A DNA stretch of 64,000 nt from positions 39,597,475-39,661,474 of the forward strand of contig NC_061804.1 in assembly GCF_021462225.1 (NCBI RefSeq), written 5' to 3'. This stretch comes from Girardinichthys multiradiatus (taxonomy: Eukaryota > Chordata > Actinopteri > Cyprinodontiformes > Goodeidae). Both the position numbers and the translations under genes were made by a program. The notes beneath the pieces are model-generated. The model made no database searches and was not told where the DNA came from. It was given only the letters and a program-made list of their open reading frames with translations. Positions within the stretch are counted from its first letter, which is position 1, and each line of letters begins with the position of its first letter. This document shows positions 25,842 to 37,600 of the stretch, one piece after another.

Positions 25842-27290
25842 AGGCCTGAGCAGCTAAGCGCTGCGAAGGCCTATTGTAATTGCAAGATCTCTTCTTTTTT
25901 TTTTTTTTCGCCCCTTAAAGCTTTTTGGGGTCTAAACATATCTGAAAACTCACCAAACTTAACCCAAAATTGTCCCCCAATTAAAATGTATTATTAATTA
26001 ATAATTTTAATGCAATTGAAAATGGCCGTGGCCAAAGGGCTCAACAGTGCCCCCTAAACTGAGATAGGCCAACTAGTAAGTCCTAGAGATTTGAAATTTG
26101 GTATAGGTAGATCCCTCCCTATCATGAAAAAAAGTCTCTTGGGGGTATGCCCTAAAACCAATAGGAAGTCGTCCATTTTGGGTCAAAGGGTCATTTTTGG
26201 CAATATTTCACTTTTGTACATTGGTCAGTATGCATTTAAGGCATGGGGGATTAAAAGGTATCAAAATCTTGAGTCTTTGAGCATGCTGAAGGGGCGAGAC
26301 TAGGCCATGAACTAGACCTACTCACCAAAACATTCAAACAACTGCAACTTTCACATAGAAAGGCTGATTGAGACCAAACTTGGTTAGATTGATCCCCTTT
26401 GGATACCCGACGATCAAATGTGGTCAAGTGCTTACAAGATCAAAGCCACACCCCCTAAAAACAGGTAGTCACTTTTTTTGTTTGGAAAGGTCCCTCTCTG
26501 ACCCTCTGACCCAATCAACTTGAAAGTTTGTCAGAAGACAGATAACAAGTTGGTCTAACTTTGTTCGGAACACAGAGAGTGTACTGTGGAGGGTGTGGCT
26601 GTGGTGGTGTGGCGAAGTGAGATGCCACGCCGTGGCCATACGTTCAGCTCTAATTTCCACATATATCATCTCATCACTATATTCAATATGATTGATCTTA
26701 GTCCGGGCCCCAAATGATATCCAATGACATATTTGGAAATGTCAACCACAGGAATTATGCCATTTTGGATTTAATTTAAAATTTTGACTAGCCTTCATAT
26801 CTGACCAAACTCCTCCTACAGCTTTTGACTTACAGACTTTTAAAATCACTCAGTATACTCTCAAGGCATTGGGGACCAAAGTTATCAAAACTTTTTTGGT
26901 TACATGAAAGGATGTGGGCGGGGCCAAGCCTCAACATCTGACTCCTCCCATAAAAGCCGAAACTGTAATAACTTCAACACACAAGCTCGCAGCACCACCA
27001 AACTCTCTGTGTGTCATCTCAGACAAACACACATAATATTCACATGCTCAACTGATGACATCACTTTAGCCCAACCCACTTACAAAAGGAAGTCACCTGT
27101 TTCTGTGGTGGATGTCCTTTTAGACTCTGACTCTTATAGGCACAGTGTGATCACACAGAACAAACTGATGTTGGATCCTACTGGGATCAGTTACTGTTGG
27201 CTGGACTGTTTGGGTCTGGCGGTGTGGCAAATTATTATATGTCGCCATTGACATACGCTTGCCTTTAAATTACACATGCATGGTCCAGTT
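25842..27290. repeat. dispersed repeat block of unassigned family
   Basis: Opens AGGCCTGAGCAGCTAAGCGC, then a T tract, then repeated phrases such as GACCAAACTTGGTTAGATTG, CAAGTGCTTACAAGATCAAA, GATGACATCACTTTAGCCC. I have the impression of a teleost repeat of this wording. No terminal inverted repeats or coding capacity seen. Similar phrases (ACACCAGATTTTCC, GATGACATCAC) recur at 27.35-27.45 kb. Confidence 0.5.
27245..27283. repeat. 39-bp direct repeat, copy 1
   Basis: CCATTGACATACGCTTGCCT and onward to ATGCATGG; pairs with 27849-27887 at 37 of 39 positions. Confidence 0.85.
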
Positions 27291-27762
27291 TACTCCAAAC
27301 TGAAGATGGTTGATCCTTGTCGACTTTGCTTTATCTCCCTCATACATCATCGGATCAACACCAGATTTTCCATGCATAATCGTGGATGAATGTTGAACAC
27401 TTTAGCATGGTCAATTGATGACATCACCAGCCCTGCTCACTGACAACTAAATGGTGGGGTTCTTAGGTTATTGACCTGCTTTGACAGTCTCCACAGCAAG
27501 TCTTATCTGGTTCTATGAAAATCCAGAAAAGAACGGCTTTGGTTTTCTACAGCCAGAGAACCAGCTTGATGCCATGTGATTATTTATAGGGAAAGTCTCT
27601 TCCAGTGAATGTTTTACCCTCTTTCTATTGTTTTTTTACATTTTTGTGTAGCAAATAAACGTTACACACTAAGATTCAAGAAGATTTACAGACCTACAGT
27701 GTTTATAAAGTGAGCCATTATGTGGAAAAAAATATTGGTTCATCAGCTGTGACAGCCCTCCC

Positions 27763-27849
27763 TCCATCCCTCCATCCATCCATCCATCCATCCATCCATC
27801 CATCCATCCATCCATCCATCCATCCATCTATCCATCCATCCATCCATCC
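27763..27849. repeat. (CCAT)n microsatellite
   Basis: About 20 CCAT units, one TATC interruption. On the minus strand it reads (GGAT)n, a frequent 3' tail of fish non-LTR elements. Confidence 0.95.
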
Positions 27850-27887
27850 CATTGGCATACGCTTGCCTCTAAATTACACATGCATGG
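27849..27887. repeat. 39-bp direct repeat, copy 2
   Basis: Second copy of the 27245 unit with two changes, lying between the (CCAT)n tract and a LINE relic. Confidence 0.85.
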
Positions 27888-28200
27888 AGGGAAACTCCAG
27901 GAGACTGTCCAGATCACTCTGGGGGATTCAAAGGTGTTCCCAGGGAGGAGAGGGTATGTAGTCCCTCCAGTAAGTTCTGGGACTGCAACAGGGTCTGCTC
28001 CCAGTGTGATATGCCTTGAAGACCTCCAACGGGGGGCTCCCAGCAACCATCTGAGCAACCTCAACTGACTGATTTCGACATGTAGGAGCAGAGGCTCTAG
28101 TCTTAGCTCATCCAGGATAACAGGGTTCACCATGAAGCTGAGCCTGCTTACCCTTCGGACAAAGCTCATTTTAGCCTGTATCAGGGATCTTGTTCTTTTC
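27888..28200 (-). mobile_element. LINE C-terminal relic (first of two adjacent LINEs)
   Basis: A minus-strand frame includes LRLEPLLLHVEISQLRLLRW, which resembles the end of a common fish retrotransposon polymerase ORF (VEPLLLRIERSQLRW type). Beyond it the copy is broken. Class not decided. Confidence 0.5.
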
Positions 28201-28203
28201 GTG

Positions 28204-30115
28204 TCTATGTCTAACTATAAGCTTTATCAAAAAGGAAAGTTTTAAGCCTAGCCTTAAAAGTAGACAGGGTGTCTGCCTCACGGACTAAAACTGGGAGCTG
28301 GTTCCACAGGAGAGGAGCCTGATAACTAAAGGATCTGCCTCCCATCCTACTTCTAGAGACTCTAGAAACCACCAGTAAACCTGCAGTCTGAGAACGAAGT
28401 GCTCTGTTAGGAACATATGGACCAATCAGATCTCTGATGCATGATAGAGCTAGATCATTAAGGGCTTTATATGTGAGGAGGAGAATTTTCAATTCTATTC
28501 TGGATTTAACATGGAGCCAATGAAGGGAAGCTAAAATAGGAGAAATATGAACCCTCTTAATTTTCATCATAACTCTTGCTGCAGTATTTTGAATCAGCTC
28601 AAGGCTTTTAACTGCATTTTGTGGACATCCTGATAGTAAAGAATTACAATAGTCCAGCCTTGAAGTAACAATGCATGGACTAGTTTTTCAGTGTCACTCC
28701 TGGACAGGCTATTTCTAATTTTGGCAATGTTCCGGAGGTGAAAGAAGGAAATCCTAGTGACCTGTTTGGGATTTAAATGACGTACGGTTAAAAAACAACA
28801 CTAAGGTATTTTTACTTAATTACCAGAGATCGATTTAATGCCGTTCACATCAATTGATTGACTAAGCAGTTTCATTTTCAAAGATTCCTGTCCAAAGATG
28901 ATAACTTCTGTCCTGTCTGAATTTAGAAGCAGAAAATGTAGTGTCATCTAAGTTTTTATGTCTTCTAGACATGCCTGTAGTCTATCTAACCGGTTGGGCT
29001 CGTAAGGATTTATAGATAAATAAAGCTGAGTATCATAAGCATAACAGTGAAAATTTATCCCATGCTGCCTTGTAATTTTACCTATTAGAAGCATATATAT
29101 AGTAAATATAATTGGCCCAAGTACTGAACCCTGTGGTACTCCACAATTAACCCTGGAGTTTGAAGATGGTTTATCATTTACATCATCAAATTGGAATCTG
29201 TCAGACAAATAAGATTTAAACCAGCCTAGTGCTGTTTCCCTGACCTTTACAGCAAGTTCCAGCTTTTTCTAAGAGAATATTGTGATCAACTAAATCAAGT
29301 GTAGCACTGAGTCCAAGTCCATTATCTGAGGCCATAAGAATATCATTAGTGACTTTCAGCAGAGCTGTTTCAGTGCTATGATGAGCTCTGAAACCTGACT
29401 GAAACTCTTCAAACAGGTCATTGCTGTGTAAATGCTCACACATTTGATTAGCAACTATTTTCTCAAGAATTTTAGATAAGAATGGAAGATTGGATATAGG
29501 TCTGTAATTTATCAAGTCATCTTGATCAAGCGAAGTTTTCTTAAGTAAAGGTTTAATTACAGCTACCTTAAAAGCCTGTGGTTCTGATCCATTTACTAAA
29601 GATAGATTAATCCTATCTAAAATGGGGCTGGTAATCAGAGGGAACACTTCCTTAAATAATTTGGTTGGGATTGGGTCTAACATCCAACTTGAAGATTTAG
29701 ATGAAGCTAATATTTTTGATAACTCAGGAAGCTCCACTGGATCAAAACAATTCAAACACAGATCAGGTTCTGCAGTTACTTCCAATGTTGTCTCGCTTAC
29801 TAAGGATGAAGTAATCATCTCTGGAAGTATGTCAAAGATTTTCTTTTTAATAGAATCAATTTTATTTAAGAAGAATCCCAGAAAGTCATGACTGCTGAGA
29901 ACTGAGGGAATGGATGGCTCAACAGAGCTATGACTCTGTGTAAGTTTAGCAACTGTACTAAAAAGAAACCTAGGTTTATTCTTGTTCTCTTCTATTAATG
30001 ATGAGAAATAAGCCGTTCTAGCTTGGTGAAGTGTCTTTTTATACAACAGTAGGCTATTTTTCCAGATTATCGTTGTGTTACAGTCACATGGCCTTTTACA
30101 CGTTATTACCACCTT
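28204..30115 (-). mobile_element. L2-like non-LTR retrotransposon, dead 5'-truncated copy
   Basis: Three minus-strand frames in order: 30112-29216 (linker and reverse transcriptase start, with AVIKPLLKK, YRPISNLPFLSKILEKI, FQSGFRAHHSTETALLKV), 29208-28948 (GVPQGSVLGPIIFTIYM, then CYAYDTQLYLS) and 28570-28211 (ILASLHWLHVKSRIELKIL to FKARLKTFLFDKAYS). Frameshifts separate them. The catalytic box reads YAYDT instead of the usual YADDT, so an essential aspartate is gone. No endonuclease domain is present. Confidence 0.8.
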
Positions 30116-33100
30116 TCCGACCTGGTGTTAGTTAAGGAATTTAATCTGATGCAGCTGAGTAAACCCCTGAATTTAGTTTCTAACAAAGTGGACTTCTAAC
30201 CGCTTATTTGCATCCACTTACAGGTCTTTATCTAAGCTGGTTTGTGACTAAGCACCATCAACTGCTGCTGGTGTCACTGTCTGTGTCTCGGCTGTCCATT
30301 TATTTGTTTTAATCTAGAAAGGTGCATGCCTTGCATGATCTGTTATCTCCCAGCAATTTGCCCGCGGACACACACAGACAAGCATAAATGCCCTTTAAAC
30401 AGCACACACTGCTGGGCTCCTATTTAAAAGGCCCGAATAGTGAGGTTGGGGGTGGGTCCACAGACGTCCATTTACAGTACGGGTCAGTACATCTGAAAGG
30501 CTTTACTACTGCAGCCAAATTCTTTGTCACCCTCATTCACAACTTGTTGTGTAGACTGCAGGCTGCACAAAGGGAATTGGCAATATATTGTCCGGGCCCA
30601 GATATTTTCACTCTGCTCCATTAAAGTCCTCTTTTCCTCCTCCATTACTGGGCAGTTCCCACAGAGCAAGAGGTCACACAGACTATGAACAGGTACTTAG
30701 ATACTCAGACAAAGGCAGACGGAAAGAAAAGGAGCACAATGGAAGTAGTTTTGTGTTTTTACTTCTGTAATGTCTCTTTTTGACCAACGAGCATAAGAGG
30801 CCACAGCAACGCTAGTTAAAGGCTATTTGTTAAACAATTTTAGCCAAATCTCTTCACATTCCAGCAAAACTGAGAAGTAGAATAATACAAGTGAGTAACA
30901 ACAGGTTTGCATTGTGGCAGTGCATTCACGCCTCACATGAAGCTCGGTGCTGTGTAAACTATCTGAAGGTGCGATAATTGAAGCAGGGTTAGACTGAGGT
31001 CAGCTGAATACTTTCACGGCTTAATGATAGCGCTGGTTACTCGGGAGGGCCGCTTGGCAATGTCCAGCATTTCCACACTAAGGCAGGTCAGATTGGAGGA
31101 CTATCTAATCTACAGAGGTGTGATGAAATTAGTCAAATGTCATGCTCTGCTGTTAACGTTTTGCTGTGGGAAAATAGAACATGGCAGAAGACTTTCTTAA
31201 CATTAAACATTTATATTTACAGAAATGGGTATTTTGAACAAAGAAAGTTCAGTCTCAGGGTGAGAAGTTGAGTTGGTGCCATCAGCATCAAATCCTACAG
31301 AATAATAATGTTTAAAATATATTATTTGAATGCTTAAGCAATTTTTGCTGATTTTGATGCAGTGAGGTGAGTGACATGCATCACTCACATCCTCCAGCAT
31401 TATGTATGGATATTCAAAGTACCACAAATTTATAAAAGAACATACATTATTGGATAAATCATCCAATGATAAAATAAATGTGTCAAAAAACAATTGAAAA
31501 GAAAAGTTTTCAATTACATGCCAACTCGGTTATCCATCCATCCATCATCAAGGGCCATGTGTGTTGGTGGGCTGCTCCACCGTGCAGCTCACATAAATTT
31601 AATAATTAATTTAATGCACAGTTAAATATGTCTTTATTTCTTTAATTATTTGAAGGTGATGCATCATGAAATTATGTTATCTTTCTACTTCACCCATCAA
31701 AGTCAGTGGGTGGGGCTAACACTGCTGTGGTCGTGCCAATTGGTCCAAAGAGGACTTACTGCTCAGTTTAACTCCATTCTAATGTCAGCTCCTTTACTGT
31801 ACTTGATGGCATAAATTGTGTGAGCTGTACCTGCCACAAGCACGCACCACATTATCGCCCCTGAGGCTACAGTGAAGTTGTATTTATTTAAGCGCAAAGT
31901 TCCAGTTCAACTGGGATGAAAACAGTATGAATGAGGGTGTTTGTTTGTTGATAAGGTCCAAGTGGTTTGCATTCAGATACGTGTCGTTATGTTAAAGCCT
32001 TAACCAATCAAATGTGAGGTTCTTTTTCATGAGCCATGGTAGTAATGTCAATTATTTCAGGATGGACCACAGCTAAGGAACCACAAATGTTTTGATCGAT
32101 TTGATTAAAAATTCTTAATAATTATACATTTTAATTCATTTATTCAATAAAATGTTAATGAATACATTATTAAAAATATATATATTTTTAATAACTGTGG
32201 ATATGTTAATTTGTTTAATAATAATAATTTCATTAATTATTAATTGAAATTTTTTTTTTTCACTTTGGTGCCTTGGAACTCCTCATTGCTGTCATCAATG
32301 GACTCATCTGTAGTGCAGAAGGTGATGGTCCTCAAACAGCTCTTGTAGCCATGAACCGTGAGACTGACAACAGGAATGGACTCAGAAACTATGTTCTCCA
32401 AATAGCAGGTTGAGGAATGCCAGCGACGGAAGAGTCCTTGGAGCTGTTGATGGACAGGCTATGATGTGATGAAGAGTTTTGTTTGTTGCTCAACAACATC
32501 CTCAGATCAGATCTCTGTCCGTGTGAGGCTTCTCACTCAGTTCCAACACCCAGTCACATTGTTAGCGTGCATTGACATCGGTTTCATGTTGGAACATTAA
32601 ATATGTTTGTGTATTCAGGGTCTTGGCTTTGGATGTGGAGTCACATTTCTCCTCATTACCTGAAATAGATCCGGCTAATGGGATCTGCTTAACCTGAGTT
32701 TGAAGCCAAGAACGCAGTAAAAACGATGGTTACAGCTGTGAAGCAACGCCAGTCATTAGATTTATGGTCAAATTTGTGCTGCTGAGGAGATTCGCATCAG
32801 ATTGCTTCTTTATAGCGAAAGAAGGAAATACTTTTAATGTTTCTGTTTTCACAAGTTTAGGTGAAGACGTTTCTCTGGTTCTGTGCTGTATCCTGTCATT
32901 GTAAACATGAGCATGCAGCCCCTTAGATAACACAGGTGTGGTCAGAAGATTGTTTCTCGGCTCACTCAGACAGGCAGAATTGAGCCTTCATGTTAATAAA
33001 TCAACTTTGCCTTATTTTATGTTTGACATTTGCCTGCAGGAATGGGGGTCTCACACAGATGGTAGGGAAAATGTTCAAACACTTTCCCATGGTTGAATAA

Positions 33101-33140
33101 CCAGACTGTCTGGTTGAACCCTGCAACTCAATACTGATTA
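30116..33140. other. no gene seen; AT palindrome inside
   Basis: Non-coding. A perfect 28-bp AT palindrome lies at 32167-32194 within an AT-rich section (32.09-32.25 kb). 30.3-31.2 kb looks unique and could be intergenic regulatory DNA downstream of wnt11, without specific evidence. Confidence 0.4.
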
Positions 33141-33144
33141 AAGA

Positions 33145-33600
33145 CCCTCGCAAAAGTATTCATATCACATGACCTTTTTCATGTCAATGTACAGCCACTC
33201 ACTTCACTGTTTTCTATTAGGTTTTATGTGGTAGACCAACACAAAGTATAGCATAATTGAGAATTAAATAGTGGTGGCAGCATTATGCTGTGGGGATGTT
33301 TTTCTGCAGCAGGGACAGGGAAGCTATTAACTTTAAACATACGGCCAGAGTTACGATGAAATAGTTTAGATCAAAATATATTTTTGCTGGAATGGCCTCG
33401 TGTGGACTCAAAGAGCTTTCATTCAAATGCAAGCCATACTTTCAGATTTTTTTTTTTTGGAAAAGCATTTTGAACCCATATATCATTTTCCTTCCACTCC
33501 ACAATTATGCAATACCTTGTGTTGGTCTAGTGCACCAAAGTCCAACAAAAGACATTGAAGTCCATGGGGTACATTTATGTTTGCTAGGCACTGTATGCTG
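33145..33600 (+). mobile_element. Tc1-like internally deleted remnant
   Basis: Left end CTCGCAAAAGTATTCATATC and TTTTATGTGGTAGACCAACA. A core scrap with GGTGGCAGCATTATGCTGTG. Right end CTTCCACTCCACAATTATGC, TTGTGTTGGTCTAGTGCACC and GTTTGCTAGGCACTGTATGC. The two ends are inverted to each other; most of the transposase is missing. Confidence 0.7.
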
Positions 33601-34119
33601 AGCAATTGCTTTAAATGATAGAAAACATTACACAGATTAATTTAAAATGCAAAGGTTTGTGAGGTTATGGAATATTTTATAAATACTTATTTCTTTATTT
33701 CAGTATACAAAATAACAGTATATACACCCACACAAAAGTGGTTTACAAAATCCATGAGTTAAGCTCATATGCTCTGAAAAATAGAATATATTTTGATCTG
33801 CCTGCATGTCAAACAAAATTGAGATAATGCACCGTTTCACAAAGTTCTTTGATTTCTTCTCTCATTCTGCAGGGAATGTCATGGTCCACGCGGGGCACCT
33901 GATGAGTCCCAGGCATCAACCACACACATGTTCTGTAATTGAAAAGCACATGAGGTTTTCCTTTGTGTTCCCCTTTCCTCTGTGGTCCACTGCTCCAGAG
34001 GAAAAGAATTTTGATAGTACCTAAAAAAATGAGGATCCATTAGAGCCCTTTAATATCCAGGGAAGGATGCCAAGCATAATCAGGAGAATCCTCCAGCATA
34101 AAATCCAATATTATTTCTT

Positions 34120-34125
34120 TTTATT
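34120..34125 (-). terminator. wnt11: candidate poly(A) signal of wnt11
   Basis: TTTATT on the plus strand reads AATAAA on the minus strand, about 350 nt past the wnt11 stop. It is the first clear hexamer I noticed downstream, in a T-rich setting. Other AATAAA copies occur near 33.7 kb, so a longer 3' UTR is possible. Confidence 0.35.
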
Positions 34126-34476
34126 AGAGATATGTTTAAACTGGTGTTCTGTATCCCTGTCGGGGACAGGGGGTTATAATCATTAACATGACAGAGGATA
34201 ATAACTAGAAGGACGGTGGTCTTCACATGAACTGGCTTGACCTGTTGCCACGCTTCTCCCATCAACGTTTGTTCAGGAAGAAACCCCGAAGCCCAGCCGA
34301 ATGTTTGGAGATGCAATATGATACGGATACTGCACAAGAATATACCAATTCTTGTTGAGATATGCATGCTAAAGCTGAAGACAGAAGTAAGCCTTCTTGG
34401 TACTGTAGTGCTTTGGTTAATCTGTAGCCTTGGGGGGGCTTGGTATGAGGCCGAGGGGCCGCCGGTGGAGCAGCAA

Positions 34477-34651
34477 TCACTTGCAGACGTATCTCTCTAC
34501 GATCCGCTCGCATTTTTTGCAGGTTACATAGCAGCACCAGTGGTACTTGCAGTGGCAGCGCTCGACTAGCTTCTCCATGTAGGGGTTGTAGCCACGGCCG
34601 CAGCACATCAGGTCGCAGCTGTCACTGCCGACGGATGTTTTGTTGCACTGC
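34477..34651 (-). CDS. wnt11: wnt11 coding exon 5 (C-terminal cysteine-rich domain, stop)
   Basis: The acceptor is TTTTTGCAG followed by G-CAG-TGC, completing Arg300 begun in exon 4. It encodes residues 300-357 with 11 cysteines, the sequon N303-[28 protein letters not shown] and the terminal RYVCK, then TGA at 34477-34479. This is the Wnt C-terminal domain that contacts the Frizzled receptor. Human WNT11 has a second sequon right after N300 (NGS); here the same spot reads SVGS, so that site is absent. Confidence 0.95.
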
Positions 34652-37600
34652 CTGCAAAAAGCAGAAGACTTCCCTTCAGCATCTCTTTTAGAATAAAACA
34701 TTTTCATATGTTAAATAGAAACAAAAGAATTAGGGTACAACTCTGTTGCATGTTTTCAGAACTATTGTTCCAATAGAATACACTATGTAAAGGCAGATGA
34801 TTTTATTTCAAGGACACTTAACATGTTGAACAGTAGTCCTCATGGGTCAGTCCTTGAATCGATGCTTTACAGGATCAATCTATCTGAAATGCTCCAATAC
34901 TAATGTTCATCTCCCTGCTGATGATACAAACGTCTTATGTTCTGGCAGCACACAAGGCGAGGCGTTCACTAAGATACAAAATGCTTTCAGTATTGTTTAA
35001 AATTCATTCTCTGACTTTAAATGTGCTTCGACTGCAGACAAATCCAAACTCATGTTATTTACAAATTAAAGATTAAAGTCAACATTTTGCTGACAGTACA
35101 ATCACCTTGGTATTCTTACTGATGAAGGTCTCAGATTTAAACTACACATATAGCAGTTAGTGTAGAAACTTCCATTGAGACTGCCCTTTTATTTTGAGAA
35201 TTAGTCCTGTTTTTATATTGAGGCCAGGCAGGTATTTGTTGATGCAGCTTAGTTGAGGATACACATGCATGCTTCCTCTCAGTCTCTGCATGTTCGACTC
35301 AGTCAGTCACTGTTAGATTTATAACAAACACTCTTATGACTGTTTTCCATATGAGAGGGTGGGCTGGTCTCCCTTGTCCACCAGAAGACTACATCACAGG
35401 TTTATCCTGATTTATTTTTCCTACATACCTGCTTAGCTTTATCAACCAACAGACTGTGGGGTATTACCCTCTTTCTTCTCAGAACCCTTTTTTAAAGAAC
35501 TTGGAAATAAGTACATACGTTTCTGTTTGCTATCTTGGCCAGGACCCTCTTGTAAAATACATTTTTCTATCTCACTAAGTATTTCCTGGTTAAATAAAAG
35601 TGAAATGACTACAAATAAATAAAATCCTTTTCAACACATTTAATTACACCCTCATTCTAAAACCCTTTGCACCCTCTCGCAGCGCCTCCAGAGTCTTCAA
35701 TAATCTTCTGGAAGGTTGTGACCGACCATCGGGTCTAACCTTTTGTGCACTCTTTATTCCAAAAATGTTTTCTTCCATTTTGTTGTCTTTAAGCAAAAGC
35801 TCCTTCGACGCCTCTCATTCCAGAGGCCCGGGGCATCCTGAATGAGCAAAGAATAGTCCTGTCATAAATCAAACTGAATACACCAGGCAGCCCTCCCTTT
35901 CTTTGGCTCGCCCCTCCGTACGTAACTGTTTGGTTTTATGGTGGCGGGGTGTTAATGACCAGGGGGGTGAAAGACCCTCTAAACTAATGACTGCTGAACG
36001 AGGAGGTGGGATGGAGAACGTTGGGTTTATTACATCAGGGGGGAGCTAGCAGACCCCCACACAGTCACGTTAGTCAGGAGTCAGAGAACAAAAACCCATC
36101 TGATTGTTCACATCTGCAGGGTTAGGCAAAAACACCCTGATTTAACTTAACATTAAAATACAATGTCTTGCCAGGACATGCCAATGCACCAAGTGATTGG
36201 ATTCCACCTGTCGGGAAATGCTGGTACACACAAATATAAAATCATAAATATTTTTATAATGAAAACATTTTTACAAACAAATCTGTAAAGAAAATTTTTC
36301 AAAACCTTTTCTGACTTAAATATGGATGAATGGCCTCAAGTACATCGCTGTCACACACATTGTCACACTGAAAGTTTTTTGGTTTATCAATAATAATGGT
36401 TCACATACACAGTCTAAGAAAAAATGCCATTTTCAAACAATAATTTCATTTAATTTAAGAAGGAAAAAAGCTATCCAAATCAACCTGGCTATGAGAAAAA
36501 AACAATCACCTGTGATTAACCACGTTTTTTGGAAAGTAAGTTCAGTTTGACTAGCCATACCAGGCCTAGTTATCGCTGGACCATCAGAATCCAGAACTCA
36601 CTCAAACAGAACCTGTCTGACAACATGACGTAGGCTAAAAGAGCTACTAAAAAAGCAACACATCATGCCCAGTCTAAAGAAATTCAAGAAGAGGTGGGAA
36701 ACAAAGTGACAGAATTTTATCAGTCTGCAAAGGGTTGCAAAGCCATTTCTAAAGCTAAAGTTATACCTCTGAATAAAACTGGGAACAAACATCTCTTTAC
36801 AAACCACAAGCTTGTCTCATTACTACCTCCGTTCTACGAACCTCTAGAAAATCTCTTGAATAACTCGCTGGACTGGCAAACACAAATTCATCACAGAAAG
36901 TTTCAGAGTTTACCAATCAATTACTAGCACTAAGACTTGATAAAAGAAATTACCAACTCAATAAAACCAAAAACAATACTGAGTTGGAATATTCCTAGAC
37001 CTGAAGAAAGCATTCGACACCATAAATCACAAAATTGTAGTTAATAAACTTGAGGCACTGCTGAACTGGGTGAAGAGTTAACTTTGTGACAGTTTGTCGA
37101 GATGGATGATTACTGTTCTTCATGTTTGGACATTACTTGTGGCATCCCCCAAGGGTCAGTATTGGGTTCTAAGTTGTTTACTTTGCACATTAATGATTTG
37201 TTTATGGTCTCAGAATCACTGAAGTGTGTGCTATTTGAGGATGATACAGACATGTTTTGTTCAGGTGATAACTTGCATTAGTTAGTTCACAGGAACAGAT
37301 AGGGAAAAAATGGTTTGATAGAAATCAATTGTCAATAAAATTGAGAAAACCAAAGTCCATTCTTTTTGGGTATGGTAGGACTACATTATTATTACAAGTT
37401 CATTTAGATGAGTTTGAAATTGAAAGGGTGAATGAAATACATTTTCTGGGAGTAATAATTGATGAACAAATATGCTGTAAAGCTTAAATTATAGAAGTGC
37501 TTACCAAAGTGTTAAGGTGGGTTGCAATGCTGAATAAAGCCAAACAGGTTCTGGATTAGAAATCACTTCATATTCTCTATTTTACTGTTCAATAGTTCTT

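Noticed and set aside
26904..27251. 115-codon plus-strand frame
   Set aside because: Inside the repeated block at 25.8-27.3 kb; wording of the DNA is repeat-like and the peptide has no domain.
27710..27961. Frame coding for repeated HPSI residues
   Set aside because: Produced by reading through the (CCAT)n microsatellite.
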